Shown here: positions 15,564 through 23,370 of the stretch, piece after piece
Layout of the letters: each line of letters opens with the position of its first letter
How positions within the stretch are numbered: the first letter of the stretch is position 1
Assembly: GCA_947168905.1 (NCBI GenBank)
Contig: CAMVNR010000012.1
Coordinates: 1-41,074 of the forward strand
Source of the DNA: an uncultured Lachnospiraceae bacterium
GTDB lineage: Bacteria; Bacillota; Clostridia; Lachnospirales; Lachnospiraceae
Reading direction: 5' to 3'
Length of the DNA: 41,074 nucleotides
Position numbers and translations under genes: made by a program
The notes under the pieces: model-generated
The model's input: only the letters and a program-made list of their open reading frames with translations
Database searches by the model: none
Told to the model about the DNA's origin: nothing

Positions 15564-16462
15564 ACGGCATCCTTCTCATCGACAAAGAACCGGGCTACAC
15601 CTCCTTCGATGTCATAGCGATTCTCCGGGGCGTCCTGCACATGAAAAAGATCGGGCACGGAGGAACTCTGGACCCGGAGGCGACGGGCGTCCTTCCCGTT
15701 TTTCTCGGGAATGCGTCAAAGCTTTCGGATTACCTGCCGGACAGCCGTAAGGTCTATGAGGCGGAGCTTCTTCTCGGAAGGACGACGGATACCGAAGACA
15801 TCTGGGGGAAAACCCTTGAAGAGCGTCCGTACGAGACGGATGAGGAAGCGGTGAAAAAAGCGGTGCTTTCCTTTATCGGCGAGTATTATCAGACGCCGCC
15901 GATGGTTTCCGCCAAAAAAGTGAACGGGAAAAAGCTTTATGAGCTCGCCCGTTCGGGGCAGGTCATCGAAAGGAAGCCTGTCCTTCTGCACATTGACGAC
16001 ATCCGTATCCGAAAGATAGATCTTCCGCGAGTATCTTTTACGGTTTCCTGCGAGAAAGGCACCTATATCCGGACCTTATCGGCGGATATCGGGAAAAAAC
16101 TTGGCTGCGGCGCCTGCATGAGCGCGCTCAGACGGACAAGACACGGTTCCTTCTCCGTTGAAAATGCTTACACACTTGATGAAGTCAAGAAAGCCGTCCG
16201 CGAAAACACGCTGGATTCCATGATTCTGCCGGTGGAAGAGGTGCTTCCCTATGAATCTCTGTGCGTGCCGGAAAAGGCTGACCGACTGCTTTTGAACGGA
16301 AATAAAATTCCCGCCGAAGAGTTCTTCCCGGATATCTGTATTCCAGAGGAAGACAGCCCGGCAAAGCTTTATAAAATATCCGATTCGTCAGGCGTCTTCC
16401 GCGGCGTGTTCCGTTTGGACCGTGAAAACGGATTTCTGGTTCCTGACAAAATGTTTCTGTAG
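15560..16462 (+). CDS. truB: tRNA pseudouridine(55) synthase TruB
   Basis: This 300-residue TruB starts NGILLIDKEPGYTSFDV and has the catalytic Asp38 in GHGGTLDPEATGVLPV. Further landmarks are the family's YQTPPMVSAKKVNGKKLYE stretch and RTLSADIG, with a C-terminal PUA-like region. It makes pseudouridine at position 55 in the T-loop of tRNAs. Its ATG overlaps the nrnA TGA as ATGA. Confidence 0.96.
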   Translation: MNGILLIDKEPGYTSFDVIAILRGVLHMKKIGHGGTLDPEATGVLPVFLGNASKLSDYLPDSRKVYEAELLLGRTTDTEDIWGKTLEERPYETDEEAVKKAVLSFIGEYYQTPPMVSAKKVNGKKLYELARSGQVIERKPVLLHIDDIRIRKIDLPRVSFTVSCEKGTYIRTLSADIGKKLGCGACMSALRRTRHGSFSVENAYTLDEVKKAVRENTLDSMILPVEEVLPYESLCVPEKADRLLLNGNKIPAEEFFPDICIPEEDSPAKLYKISDSSGVFRGVFRLDRENGFLVPDKMFL

Positions 16463-16468
16463 AAGAAT

Positions 16469-17362
16469 ATGATAGTATGCGATCTGAGTCATGCCGGCGA
16501 ATTCTGCCGGGATAAGAATACCGCAGTCACCATCGGCAAATTTGACGGTATTCACCGCGGTCACACAGAACTGATCCGGCATGTTACGGAAAAAAAAGGG
16601 GACGGACTTCTTTCAGCCGTCCTTTCCATCGATATGAATGCGGGCGGTGCCGGAAAAAGCATCCTGAGTACCGCCGAAGAAGAAAAAATCTTAAAAGACC
16701 TCGGTGTCGGCATGCTTGTGCGCATTCCCTTCACGAAAGAATTCGCTTCGCTTCCCGCAGAGGTTTTTGCCGAAGACATTCTCGTCCGGACGCTTCACGC
16801 GGAGGCTGTTGTTTCCGGAGAGGATTTTCGGTTCGGCAGCGGCCGGATCGGAAACGCCGCCTTTTTAACCAGCATGCAGAACCGGCTCGGCTTCGAATAC
16901 GAATGTGTTCCGCGCGTTTTTTACGGCAGCCGTCCCGTGAGCAGCACCCGGATCCGGGAATGCCTCGCTTGTGGAAGGACGGAAGAAGCTGCAGGCTGTC
17001 TCGGACGGCCGTATGCCATCGAAGGCACGGTGATACGCGGCATGCATCTTGCCTCATCCCTGGGCTTTCCGACGGCAAATATTCGTCCCGATCCGGGGAA
17101 ACTGCTGCCGCGCTACGGCGTTTACCGTGTCTTCTGTATGCTTGACAATGTGAAAGCCGCCGGAATGGCAAACATCGGAGTCAAGCCCACGGTCACATCG
17201 GCGGGCGAGCCGCTTCTGGAAGTATTCTTCCCGGGTTTTTCCGGTGATCTGTACGGCAGGACGCTGCACGTTGAATTCGATTCCTTTATCCGTCCGGAGA
17301 AGAAATTCGCTTCGGCAGAGGAACTGAAGAAACAGATCACGGAGGATCTGAAGCGGATATAA
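16469..17362 (+). CDS. ribF: Bifunctional riboflavin kinase / FAD synthetase
   Basis: This 297-residue protein has the two-domain RibF layout. The N-terminal FMN adenylyltransferase has GKFDGIHRGH (nucleotidyl-transfer HxGH-type motif), GEDFRFGSGRIGN and VSSTRIRECLACG. The C-terminal flavokinase has SSLGFPTANIRPD, YGVYRVF and ANIGVKPTV. It makes FMN and then FAD from riboflavin. It is the last gene of the operon. Two FAD-dependent proteins occur later in the window, but no direct link is implied. An AGAAGAAT stretch precedes the ATG; the ribosome site is weak, consistent with coupling to truB. Confidence 0.95.
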   Translation: MIVCDLSHAGEFCRDKNTAVTIGKFDGIHRGHTELIRHVTEKKGDGLLSAVLSIDMNAGGAGKSILSTAEEEKILKDLGVGMLVRIPFTKEFASLPAEVFAEDILVRTLHAEAVVSGEDFRFGSGRIGNAAFLTSMQNRLGFEYECVPRVFYGSRPVSSTRIRECLACGRTEEAAGCLGRPYAIEGTVIRGMHLASSLGFPTANIRPDPGKLLPRYGVYRVFCMLDNVKAAGMANIGVKPTVTSAGEPLLEVFFPGFSGDLYGRTLHVEFDSFIRPEKKFASAEELKKQITEDLKRI

Positions 17363-17387
17363 ATCACATTATCGTCACATTTGCCAG

Positions 17388-17416
17388 TTGACAAGCGGTG
17401 ACTGTTCGTGTATATA
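17388..17416 (+). promoter_or_regulatory. Promoter of acpP-pssA-psd
   Basis: A perfect TTGACA (17388-17393) and TATATA (17411-17416) are separated by 17 bases, about 65 bases upstream of the acpP start codon. Confidence 0.75.
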
Positions 17417-17481
17417 GAGTGTATAAGCATCTGATGCTTTAACCTGCGAATATTTTATGAATGATTACAGGAGGATCATTT

Positions 17482-17715
17482 ATGTTAGAGAAGATTAGAG
17501 ATATTCTGGTAATGCAGCTGGATCTGGATCCGGAAGAAATCGTTGAAAGCGCCAGCTTCCGTGACGATCTTGGCGTCGATTCCCTGGATCTTTACGAGCT
17601 TCTGATGTCCATCGAGGAAGAATACGGATTTGAAGTCCCGGCAGAAGATATGGCCGAGCTGGAAACCGTCGGCGATGTGCTGAATTATCTTCAGGACCGC
17701 GGCATCGAAGCCTGA
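17482..17715 (+). CDS. acpP: Acyl carrier protein
   Basis: This is a 77-residue acidic four-helix carrier protein. Ser34 in the GVDSLDL motif is the 4'-phosphopantetheine attachment site. The start at ATG 17482 has AGGAGG (17469-17474) seven bases upstream. It sits with phospholipid head-group genes and not with fab genes, but its sequence is that of a standard fatty-acid ACP, the acyl donor used by PlsX (encoded at 1609-2595). A dedicated secondary ACP cannot be excluded, because the rest of the genome is not visible. Confidence 0.93.
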   Translation: MLEKIRDILVMQLDLDPEEIVESASFRDDLGVDSLDLYELLMSIEEEYGFEVPAEDMAELETVGDVLNYLQDRGIEA

Positions 17716-17742
17716 TCCCTTTGAAAGTGACCTGGATTATTT

Positions 17743-18393
17743 ATGATCGGCGTATATGATTATACCGTAATTCTTACATATCTGAGCACAGTCTCTGCGA
17801 TGGCCGGGATATTCTTAGCGGTTTCGGGACATGAAACCGCGGCTGTCATCCTGCTGGTTGTCTGCGGAATGATCGATCTTCTGGATGGTCCGGTCGCCAG
17901 GACGAAGAAGAACCGGACAGATGACGAAAAGCGCTTCGGTATTCAGATTGATTCCCTGAATGACCTGATTTCCTTCGGCGTTCTTCCGGCGGTCATCGGC
18001 TTTATGATGCGGCCCGGCTTTACCCCGGAGAAGATCATTTTCCTTCTGTTCCCGCTCCCGGGCCTGATCCGGCTTGCCTGGTTCAATGTCCAGGAGGAGA
18101 ACCGGCAGAAGGAAACGGAAGAGAAGCGCAAGTACTACACCGGAGTACCGATTACGGTGTCCTCCATTGTCATGCCTACCTGCTTCATTCTGTTCAAGCC
18201 GCTTCTTCCGGACATGGCATATTATATTTTCATGCTGGTTGTCTATGCCGTTCTCGGTTTCCTGTATATCAGCAAGGTCAGGATCCGGAAACCGCATAAA
18301 AAAGGACTGATCATCCTTCTTGCGCTCGGTGTTTTGGCGCTTGCAGCCATCATTGTCCGGATGGCAGTGCTTAAATTGTCAGCTCTTGGATAA
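17743..18393 (+). CDS. pssA: CDP-diacylglycerol-serine O-phosphatidyltransferase
   Basis: This 216-residue integral membrane protein has the CDP-alcohol phosphotransferase signature D-x2-DG-x2-AR-x(n)-G-x3-D-x3-D: DLLDGPVART, then G followed by QIDSLND. Hydrophobic segments surround it on both sides, about six in all. It condenses CDP-diacylglycerol with serine to phosphatidylserine. The identity as a serine enzyme is supported by the decarboxylase gene that follows 30 bases later. Confidence 0.88.
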   Translation: MIGVYDYTVILTYLSTVSAMAGIFLAVSGHETAAVILLVVCGMIDLLDGPVARTKKNRTDDEKRFGIQIDSLNDLISFGVLPAVIGFMMRPGFTPEKIIFLLFPLPGLIRLAWFNVQEENRQKETEEKRKYYTGVPITVSSIVMPTCFILFKPLLPDMAYYIFMLVVYAVLGFLYISKVRIRKPHKKGLIILLALGVLALAAIIVRMAVLKLSALG

Positions 18394-18423
18394 TGTCTGA
18401 AACCGCAGCTTTTGGGGATTGCA

Positions 18424-19287
18424 ATGAAATATTACGATGTCAACGGGGTCCTGCGGGAGAATAAAGGCTCGCAGGACCGCTTTTTTAAATTCATCTACGG
18501 TCACGCTTTCACACGCGTTATCCTGAAGCCCTTCCTTCGGCCGGGCTTTTCACGTTTTGCGGGAAAGCTGATGGATTCACGTTTTTCGCGCGTCCTGATC
18601 CCGTCATTCATACGGAAGAACGGTATTGACATGTCCGCGTTCGAGGAGCGCGAATTTGGCTCTTTTAACGACTTTTTCACGAGAAAGGTGAAAACGGACG
18701 CGCGCAGCATCCCGAAGGACGAAAAGATGCTTTTTTCGCCCTGTGACGCGTATCTGACGGTTGTCCCGATTGAAGAGAAGCTTCTGTTTACGATCAAGCA
18801 TACGGTCTACAGCCTTCCGGAATTTCTGAACGACAATGCTCTCGCCGAAGAATATACGGGCGGAACCCTGCTTTTATTCCGGCTTGCGGTCCAGCATTAC
18901 CATCGGTACCATTTTATAGACGACGGGACGGTCCTTTCAGAATATCGGGTTCCGGGATTTCTTCATACGGTTCAGCCTTCGGCGAACGATGCGGTACCGA
19001 TTTACAAGGAAAACGCGCGGGCAGTCTCCGTCCTTCAGACAAAGCATTTCGGAAAACTCATCCAGGCAGAAGTCGGGGCGCTCATGGTCGGACGGATCAA
19101 AAACCACAAAAAGCCGCGTTATAAGAGAGGCGAAGAGAAGGGCATGTTTGAATTCGGCGGTTCGACCGTTGTCATGGTCCTAAAAAAAGACGCAGCAGAA
19201 ATCCTGCCCACATTCCTGAAAGCATCGGAAGAGAAGACGGAAAGAGAGGTCCGTTTCGGTACGGTTCTCGGACATGTAAAGAATTAA
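18424..19287 (+). CDS. psd: Phosphatidylserine decarboxylase
   Basis: This 287-residue Psd has the HYHRYHF histidine motif, the GALMVGRIKN segment and the self-processing site Gly246-Ser247 in FGGST, a variant of the LGST motif. Cleavage there generates the pyruvoyl group. It converts phosphatidylserine to phosphatidylethanolamine at the membrane and completes the acpP-pssA-psd group. ATG 18424 is preferred; a TTG at 18412 would add four residues and has no better ribosome site. Confidence 0.92.
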   Translation: MKYYDVNGVLRENKGSQDRFFKFIYGHAFTRVILKPFLRPGFSRFAGKLMDSRFSRVLIPSFIRKNGIDMSAFEEREFGSFNDFFTRKVKTDARSIPKDEKMLFSPCDAYLTVVPIEEKLLFTIKHTVYSLPEFLNDNALAEEYTGGTLLLFRLAVQHYHRYHFIDDGTVLSEYRVPGFLHTVQPSANDAVPIYKENARAVSVLQTKHFGKLIQAEVGALMVGRIKNHKKPRYKRGEEKGMFEFGGSTVVMVLKKDAAEILPTFLKASEEKTEREVRFGTVLGHVKN

Positions 19288-19297
19288 AAAATTCTTC

Positions 19298-19326
19298 TTG
19301 ACAAAAATACGGATCTTTGCTATTAT
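19298..19326 (+). promoter_or_regulatory. Promoter of the tRNA-rpsU group
   Basis: A perfect TTGACA (19298-19303) and TATTAT (19321-19326) are separated by 17 bases, with a start predicted about 20 bases before tRNA-Pro. Confidence 0.75.
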
Positions 19327-19350
19327 AACTGATGCGCGTAAACTCTCTGA

Positions 19351-19424
19351 CGGGGTGTGGCTCAGTTTGGTAGAGCACCTGGTTTGGGACCAGGGGGTCG
19401 CAGGTTCGAATCCTGTCACCCCGA
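19351..19424 (+). tRNA. tRNA-Pro (anticodon TGG)
   Basis: The 7-bp acceptor stem CGGGGTG/CACCCCG, a D-arm, the anticodon stem CCTGG/CCAGG with loop TTTGGGA (anticodon TGG) and a GGTTCGAAT T-loop form a complete cloverleaf of 74 bases. The discriminator is A and the 3' CCA is not encoded. Confidence 0.96.
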
Positions 19425-19443
19425 TGCGTATCATATATTAAAT

Positions 19444-19514
19444 GCGGGTGTAGTTCAATGGTAGAATGACAGCCTTCCAAGCTGTATACGTGGGTTCGAT
19501 TCCCATCACCCGCT
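19444..19514 (+). tRNA. tRNA-Gly (anticodon TCC)
   Basis: The acceptor stem GCGGGTG/CACCCGC and the anticodon stem ACAGC/GCTGT with loop CTTCCAA (anticodon TCC), plus a GGTTCGATT T-loop, give a 71-base tRNA. CCA is not encoded; the discriminator T starts a spacer hairpin. Confidence 0.96.
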
Positions 19515-19537
19515 TATCTCTTGCCTTTAAGAGATAA
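19514..19537 (+). repeat. Spacer hairpin between tRNA-Gly and tRNA-His
   Basis: TTATCTCTT (19514-19522) and AAGAGATAA (19529-19537) form a perfect 9-bp stem with a 6-base loop in the tRNA spacer, possibly a processing signal. Confidence 0.6.
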
Positions 19538-19541
19538 GAAT

Positions 19542-19616
19542 GGTGGGTATGGCGCAGTTGGCTAGCGCGCCAGATTGTGGCTCTGGAGATCGTGGGTTCG
19601 AGTCCCACTACCCACC
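19542..19616 (+). tRNA. tRNA-His (anticodon GTG)
   Basis: The acceptor stem GTGGGTA/TACCCAC is preceded by a G at 19542, which can serve as the histidine-specific G-1 opposite C73 (19616). The anticodon stem CCAGA/TCTGG carries loop TTGTGGC (anticodon GTG). CCA is not encoded. Confidence 0.95.
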
Positions 19617-19619
19617 CTT

Positions 19620-19662
19620 TATCTTTGGGCGTAAGGCGGTTGTGCCGTCTGCCGCAAAGATA
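19620..19662 (+). repeat. Spacer hairpin between tRNA-His and tRNA-Gln
   Basis: TATCTTTG (19620-19627) pairs with CAAAGATA (19655-19662), and an inner GC-rich segment can pair further. This is the second stem-loop placed in a spacer of this tRNA cluster. Confidence 0.5.
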
Positions 19663-19688
19663 CCTCGCAGGAAGCCCTGTCCATATAT

Positions 19689-19760
19689 TGGGCTATCGCC
19701 AAGCGGTAAGGCACAGGACTTTGACTCCTGCATTCGTTGGTTCGAATCCAACTAGCCCAG
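19689..19760 (+). tRNA. tRNA-Gln (anticodon TTG)
   Basis: The acceptor stem TGGGCTA/TAGCCCA and the anticodon stem CAGGA/TCCTG with loop CTTTGAC (anticodon TTG) form a 72-base tRNA with discriminator G. CCA is not encoded. Confidence 0.96.
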
Positions 19761-19769
19761 CTTATTTTT

Positions 19770-19842
19770 GGGCCATTAGCTCAGGTGGTAGAGCACTTGA
19801 CTTTTAATCAAGTTGTCCGGGGTTCGAGTCCCCGATGGCTCA
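19770..19842 (+). tRNA. tRNA-Lys (anticodon TTT)
   Basis: The acceptor stem GGGCCAT/ATGGCTC (one G-T pair) and the anticodon stem CTTGA/TCAAG with loop CTTTTAA (anticodon TTT) form a 73-base tRNA with discriminator A. CCA is not encoded. rpsU starts 47 bases downstream. Confidence 0.96.
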
Positions 19843-19889
19843 CTTGCATTCAACTGCATGACTCTCTCGTTTAAAGGAGGTGAAAATAG

Positions 19890-20066
19890 ATGTCAACCGT
19901 TATCGTGAAAGAGAATGAAACTCTCGACAGCGCGCTCCGCCGTTTCAAGAGAAACTGTGCAAAGGCAGGTATCCAGCAGGAAATCCGCAAGCGTGAGCAC
20001 TACGAAAAGCCTTCTGTAAAGCGCAAGAAAAAATCCGAAGCAGCCAGAAAGCGCAAATACAATTGA
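19890..20066 (+). CDS. rpsU: 30S ribosomal protein S21
   Basis: This 58-residue, very basic protein contains [36 protein letters not shown], and a lysine/arginine-rich tail ending RKRKYN. All match bacterial bS21, which binds the 30S platform near the anti-Shine-Dalgarno region. The ribosome site AAAGGAGGTGA (19873-19883) is very strong. No separate promoter is visible after tRNA-Lys, so it is probably transcribed with the tRNA genes. A strong terminator follows. Confidence 0.97.
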   Translation: MSTVIVKENETLDSALRRFKRNCAKAGIQQEIRKREHYEKPSVKRKKKSEAARKRKYN

Positions 20067-20074
20067 TCATTCAG

Positions 20075-20109
20075 AAGCACCCGGTTACGTAAAATGGCCG
20101 GGTGCTTTT
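20075..20109 (+). terminator. Intrinsic terminator after rpsU
   Basis: A 10-bp stem (AAGCACCCGG at 20075-20084, CCGGGTGCTT at 20098-20107) with a 13-base loop runs into TTTT. It ends the tRNA-rpsU transcript. Confidence 0.85.
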
Positions 20110-20139
20110 CCTTTGTTTACGGCGCTCCGAAAAAAAATA

Positions 20140-20168
20140 GTGCAATTCTCCCGGATCTGTGCTATGAT
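20140..20168 (+). promoter_or_regulatory. Possible promoter of phoH
   Basis: A TATGAT -10 element (20163-20168) lies 17 bases after a poor -35 match, GTGCAA (20140-20145). It sits between the rpsU terminator and phoH, where a promoter is needed. Confidence 0.45.
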
Positions 20169-20209
20169 ATATCCGATTATGAATATATTGCGGAGGATGT
20201 CCTTAACTG

Positions 20210-21217
20210 ATGCACGTATTAAGAACCATTGACAACGTGGCGGCAGAGTCTATGAAAAACATCTTCGGCGGTCTGGATTCCAACCTGAAAAAGATTGAAC
20301 GCAGTCTTCAGGTGGAGGTGACGGTTCGAAACGACAGCATACGGATTGAAGGAGAAGAGGGGCGCGTATCCCGCGCTGCTGAGGTACTGAAGAGCCTGCT
20401 GGAGCTTTCGGAAAGGGGGAACAGCATTACGGAACAGAATGTGGATTATGCAATCGCGCTTTCCATGGAAAACGCTTCCGGAAGTCTTTCCGAAATCGAT
20501 CGGGATGTCGTCTGCCATACCGTCAGCGGGAAGCCCGTCAAGCCGAAAACGCTCGGCCAGAAAAAATACGTCGATGCAATGCGTGAAAAAATGATCGTTT
20601 TCGGCGTCGGTCCGGCCGGAACCGGCAAGACCTACCTCGCGATTGCCATGGCTGTTCAGGCGTTCAAGAATAACGAGGTCGACCGGATCATACTCACGCG
20701 TCCGGCGATCGAAGCGGGCGAAAAGCTCGGATATCTTCCGGGAGACCTGCAGAGCAAGATCGACCCTTATTTAAGGCCCTTATACGACGCCCTGTTCCAG
20801 ATTATGGGGTCGGAAAGCTTCCAGCATAACATGGAAAAAGGTACCATTGAAGTCGCGCCGCTTGCGTACATGCGCGGCCGCACGCTTGACAACGCCTATA
20901 TTATTCTGGATGAAGCGCAGAATACGACGCCGTCCCAGATGAAAATGTTTCTTACCCGAATCGGTTTCAATTCCAAATGCATTGTGACAGGCGACAGGAC
21001 GCAGAAGGACCTCCCGTCCGGAACGGAAAGCGGCCTGGACCTCGCGCTTCGTATTCTCAGAAAGATCAATGAAATCGGCATTATCGAGCTGACCAACCGG
21101 GATGTCGTAAGACATCCGCTGGTGCAGAAAATCGTCGAGGCGTATGAACAGTATGAATCGACACATAAAAATTCCACGGGGGGACGCGCCCGCTATGACC
21201 GCAGCAATCGAAAATGA
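20210..21217 (+). CDS. phoH: PhoH family ATPase (PhoH-like)
   Basis: This 335-residue protein has an N-terminal KH-like region (about residues 1-75), then the PhoH ATPase domain with Walker A GPAGTGKT (134-141), the GEKLGYLPGD segment, Walker B YIILDEAQN and the late SGLDLALRILRKI. PhoH-like proteins adjoin ybeY in many bacteria and are linked to RNA metabolism; the precise activity is unsettled. GGAGG lies about 13 bases before the ATG, which is longer than usual. The 3' end overlaps ybeY by 23 bases. Confidence 0.94.
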   Translation: MHVLRTIDNVAAESMKNIFGGLDSNLKKIERSLQVEVTVRNDSIRIEGEEGRVSRAAEVLKSLLELSERGNSITEQNVDYAIALSMENASGSLSEIDRDVVCHTVSGKPVKPKTLGQKKYVDAMREKMIVFGVGPAGTGKTYLAIAMAVQAFKNNEVDRIILTRPAIEAGEKLGYLPGDLQSKIDPYLRPLYDALFQIMGSESFQHNMEKGTIEVAPLAYMRGRTLDNAYIILDEAQNTTPSQMKMFLTRIGFNSKCIVTGDRTQKDLPSGTESGLDLALRILRKINEIGIIELTNRDVVRHPLVQKIVEAYEQYESTHKNSTGGRARYDRSNRK

Positions 21218-21689
21218 AGTGAATGCCTCGTTTGACTTCGACTTAGAAGCGCTCGTGCTTTCACTTCTTGAAACCGCACTTGAGATTGAGGAATGCCCTT
21301 ATGACGCATCTGTCGAGCTGGTGATTACCGATGACGAAGGGATTCATCAGGTCAACAGAAAGACCCGCGGAATCGACAGTCCGACGGACGTGCTTTCCTT
21401 TCCGAACGCATTCTACGAAAGCCCGGCGGATTTTGAAGGCCTGGAGCAGCAGGACGACGTATTCGACCCCGACACCGGAGAGTACATGCTCGGAAGCATG
21501 ATGATTTCTGCGGACAAAGTCAGAAAACAGGCGGCTGAATACGGCCATTCCGAAAAAAGAGAATTTGCCTTTCTCGTTGTGCACAGTATTCTGCATCTTC
21601 TCGGCTTCGACCATATGGAAGACGGCGAAAGAGAAGAGATGGAAGAGGAACAGCGGAAGATTCTGAACACGCTCGGAATAACAAGATAA
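21195..21689 (+). CDS. ybeY: Endoribonuclease YbeY (rRNA maturation)
   Basis: This protein of about 164 residues has the zinc-binding HSILHLLGFDH motif (H-x3-H-x5-H) and the upstream TRGIDSPTDVLSFP segment that define YbeY. YbeY acts in 16S rRNA 3'-end maturation and ribosome quality control. The start at ATG 21195 is chosen because a G-rich ribosome site precedes it and it gives the usual family length; an in-frame ATG at 21144 would add 17 basic residues within phoH. The phoH-ybeY pairing is widely conserved. Confidence 0.94.
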   Translation: MTAAIENEVNASFDFDLEALVLSLLETALEIEECPYDASVELVITDDEGIHQVNRKTRGIDSPTDVLSFPNAFYESPADFEGLEQQDDVFDPDTGEYMLGSMMISADKVRKQAAEYGHSEKREFAFLVVHSILHLLGFDHMEDGEREEMEEEQRKILNTLGITR

Positions 21690-21707
21690 TTACGGAGGCT
21701 CTTATTA

Positions 21708-23366
21708 ATGGGAAATAAGACAAAAGCCAATACTTTTCTCGCACACGGCGGAATTCTCGCCCTTGCTTCGATTTTAGTCCGGTTTATCGGAATGATTTAC
21801 CGGATCCCGATGGTGAATATCATCGGATCCGAAGGAAACGGCTATTATTCGACCGCTTATTCCGTGTACAATATTCTTCTGCTTCTTTCATCCTACAGCC
21901 TTCCCCTCGCAGTTTCCAAGCTTGTCAGCGCCAAAACCGCCGTAGGCAAATGGAAAGAGACCAAGCGGATTATCGCAGCAGCCTTCATTTTCGCGGCTGC
22001 AGTCGGCCTGACCTTCTCGCTGATCACCTTCTTTATGGCTGATTTCTTCTGCACGAAGGTCATGGGAAGCCCGAGAGCGGCGATCGCCCTGAAATGGCTC
22101 GCGCCTACAGTGTTTATTATGGCGGTTCTGGGCGTCCTTCGCGGATTCTTCCAGGGACTGCAGACCATGATTCCGACCGCGGTTTCACAGATTCTGGAGC
22201 AGGTTGCAAACGCATTTGTCTCGGTCGGAATGGCGGCAGCGTTTGTCCAGTACGGAGCGGAGGTTTCCCTCGCGTCCGGAGATGCGAGCTACCGCGCGGC
22301 CTGGGGCGCAGCCGGAGGAACCATCGGCACCGGCGCGGGCGCCTTCATCGCGCTTGCCTTCTGCACCATGCTGTTCTTCCTTTACCGTCCGAATTTCAAT
22401 TCGAACACCGCGCGCGACCGCAGCAGCAAAGTCCGGCCGTACGGAAAAATCATGAAGGTGCTTGTATTTACGGCAGTTCCGATCATTATCAGTACCGCCG
22501 CATACAACTGCATCGATATTTTCGATGTCGTAATCTTCAACCACGGCATGAAAAGAGCGGGATACACCGTATCGGAATACACCTCGGTCTGGGGCGACTA
22601 CAACAGCGCATTCATGATCCTGATCCATCTGCCGGTCGCCTTCGCGTCGGCAATCGCGTCCGCGCTCGTGCCGTCGCTTTCTGCGGCTTACGCGGAAGAA
22701 GACAAGGCGCTGGTGATTGAAAAGATTTCCGTTACGTTTCGTACCGTTCTGATTATCGCGCTGCCGTTCTCCTTCGGAATGATGGCAATCGGCGGAAATC
22801 TCGCGCGGCTTCTGTTCCCGACCATTGCTCCCGAGGCAGAGAAATACCTGATCATCGGCGGTTTTGCCGTGCTTTTCTATTCTCTGGCCACGGTCACGAA
22901 CGCTATCCTTCAGGGCCTGAATCACCTGGACAAGCCCGTCATTCACAACCTGATCAGTCTCGTGGTGCATATCGCCCTGATGTTCTTCTTCCTGTACGTG
23001 CTGAAGCTGGAAATCACCGGCGTCATTATCGCCTACATGCTTTTCGGACTTGTCACGAGCATGCTGAATCTCTGGTCAATTTACCGTATTACGGGCTATC
23101 TTCCGGAACCGGTACAGAGCATCGCCATCCCCGCAGGCGCTTCGTTCGCGATCGTCGCGGTCTGCCTCCTGGTTTCCTTTGCCGTCAGCCGTTTCGCATC
23201 CGGAAACAAAGCGAACCTTCTGATCGTGCTGCTGTCCTTTATCATCGGCTTCATCGTATATTTCATCCTGATCTTCCGTCTGCAGTGTGTTACGAAAGCG
23301 GATATTCTGGAACTGCCTTCCGGGAAAAAGCTGCTGCGCGTGCTGAAGAAAGTAAGACTGGTATAA
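21708..23366 (+). CDS. MurJ/SpoVB-type polysaccharide (lipid II) flippase
   Basis: This 552-residue multi-span membrane protein of the MOP exporter superfamily has about 14 hydrophobic segments. The N-terminus ILALASILVRFIGMIYRIP and the FLRGFFQG-like GVLRGFFQGLQTMIPTAVSQ stretch are typical of the SpoVB/YtgP branch. In Bacillus the YtgP (MurJ) member flips lipid II for peptidoglycan synthesis, and SpoVB members act during sporulation. Which role applies cannot be decided from one copy. It starts 18 bases after ybeY with GGAGG near the start. Confidence 0.88.
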   Translation: MGNKTKANTFLAHGGILALASILVRFIGMIYRIPMVNIIGSEGNGYYSTAYSVYNILLLLSSYSLPLAVSKLVSAKTAVGKWKETKRIIAAAFIFAAAVGLTFSLITFFMADFFCTKVMGSPRAAIALKWLAPTVFIMAVLGVLRGFFQGLQTMIPTAVSQILEQVANAFVSVGMAAAFVQYGAEVSLASGDASYRAAWGAAGGTIGTGAGAFIALAFCTMLFFLYRPNFNSNTARDRSSKVRPYGKIMKVLVFTAVPIIISTAAYNCIDIFDVVIFNHGMKRAGYTVSEYTSVWGDYNSAFMILIHLPVAFASAIASALVPSLSAAYAEEDKALVIEKISVTFRTVLIIALPFSFGMMAIGGNLARLLFPTIAPEAEKYLIIGGFAVLFYSLATVTNAILQGLNHLDKPVIHNLISLVVHIALMFFFLYVLKLEITGVIIAYMLFGLVTSMLNLWSIYRITGYLPEPVQSIAIPAGASFAIVAVCLLVSFAVSRFASGNKANLLIVLLSFIIGFIVYFILIFRLQCVTKADILELPSGKKLLRVLKKVRLV

Positions 23367-23370
23367 AGCC

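Noticed and set aside
20197-20232. Short upstream open frame (ATG TCC ... TGA) overlapping the phoH start
   Set aside because: Its ATG overlaps the ribosome site itself and there is no sign it is translated; probably chance.
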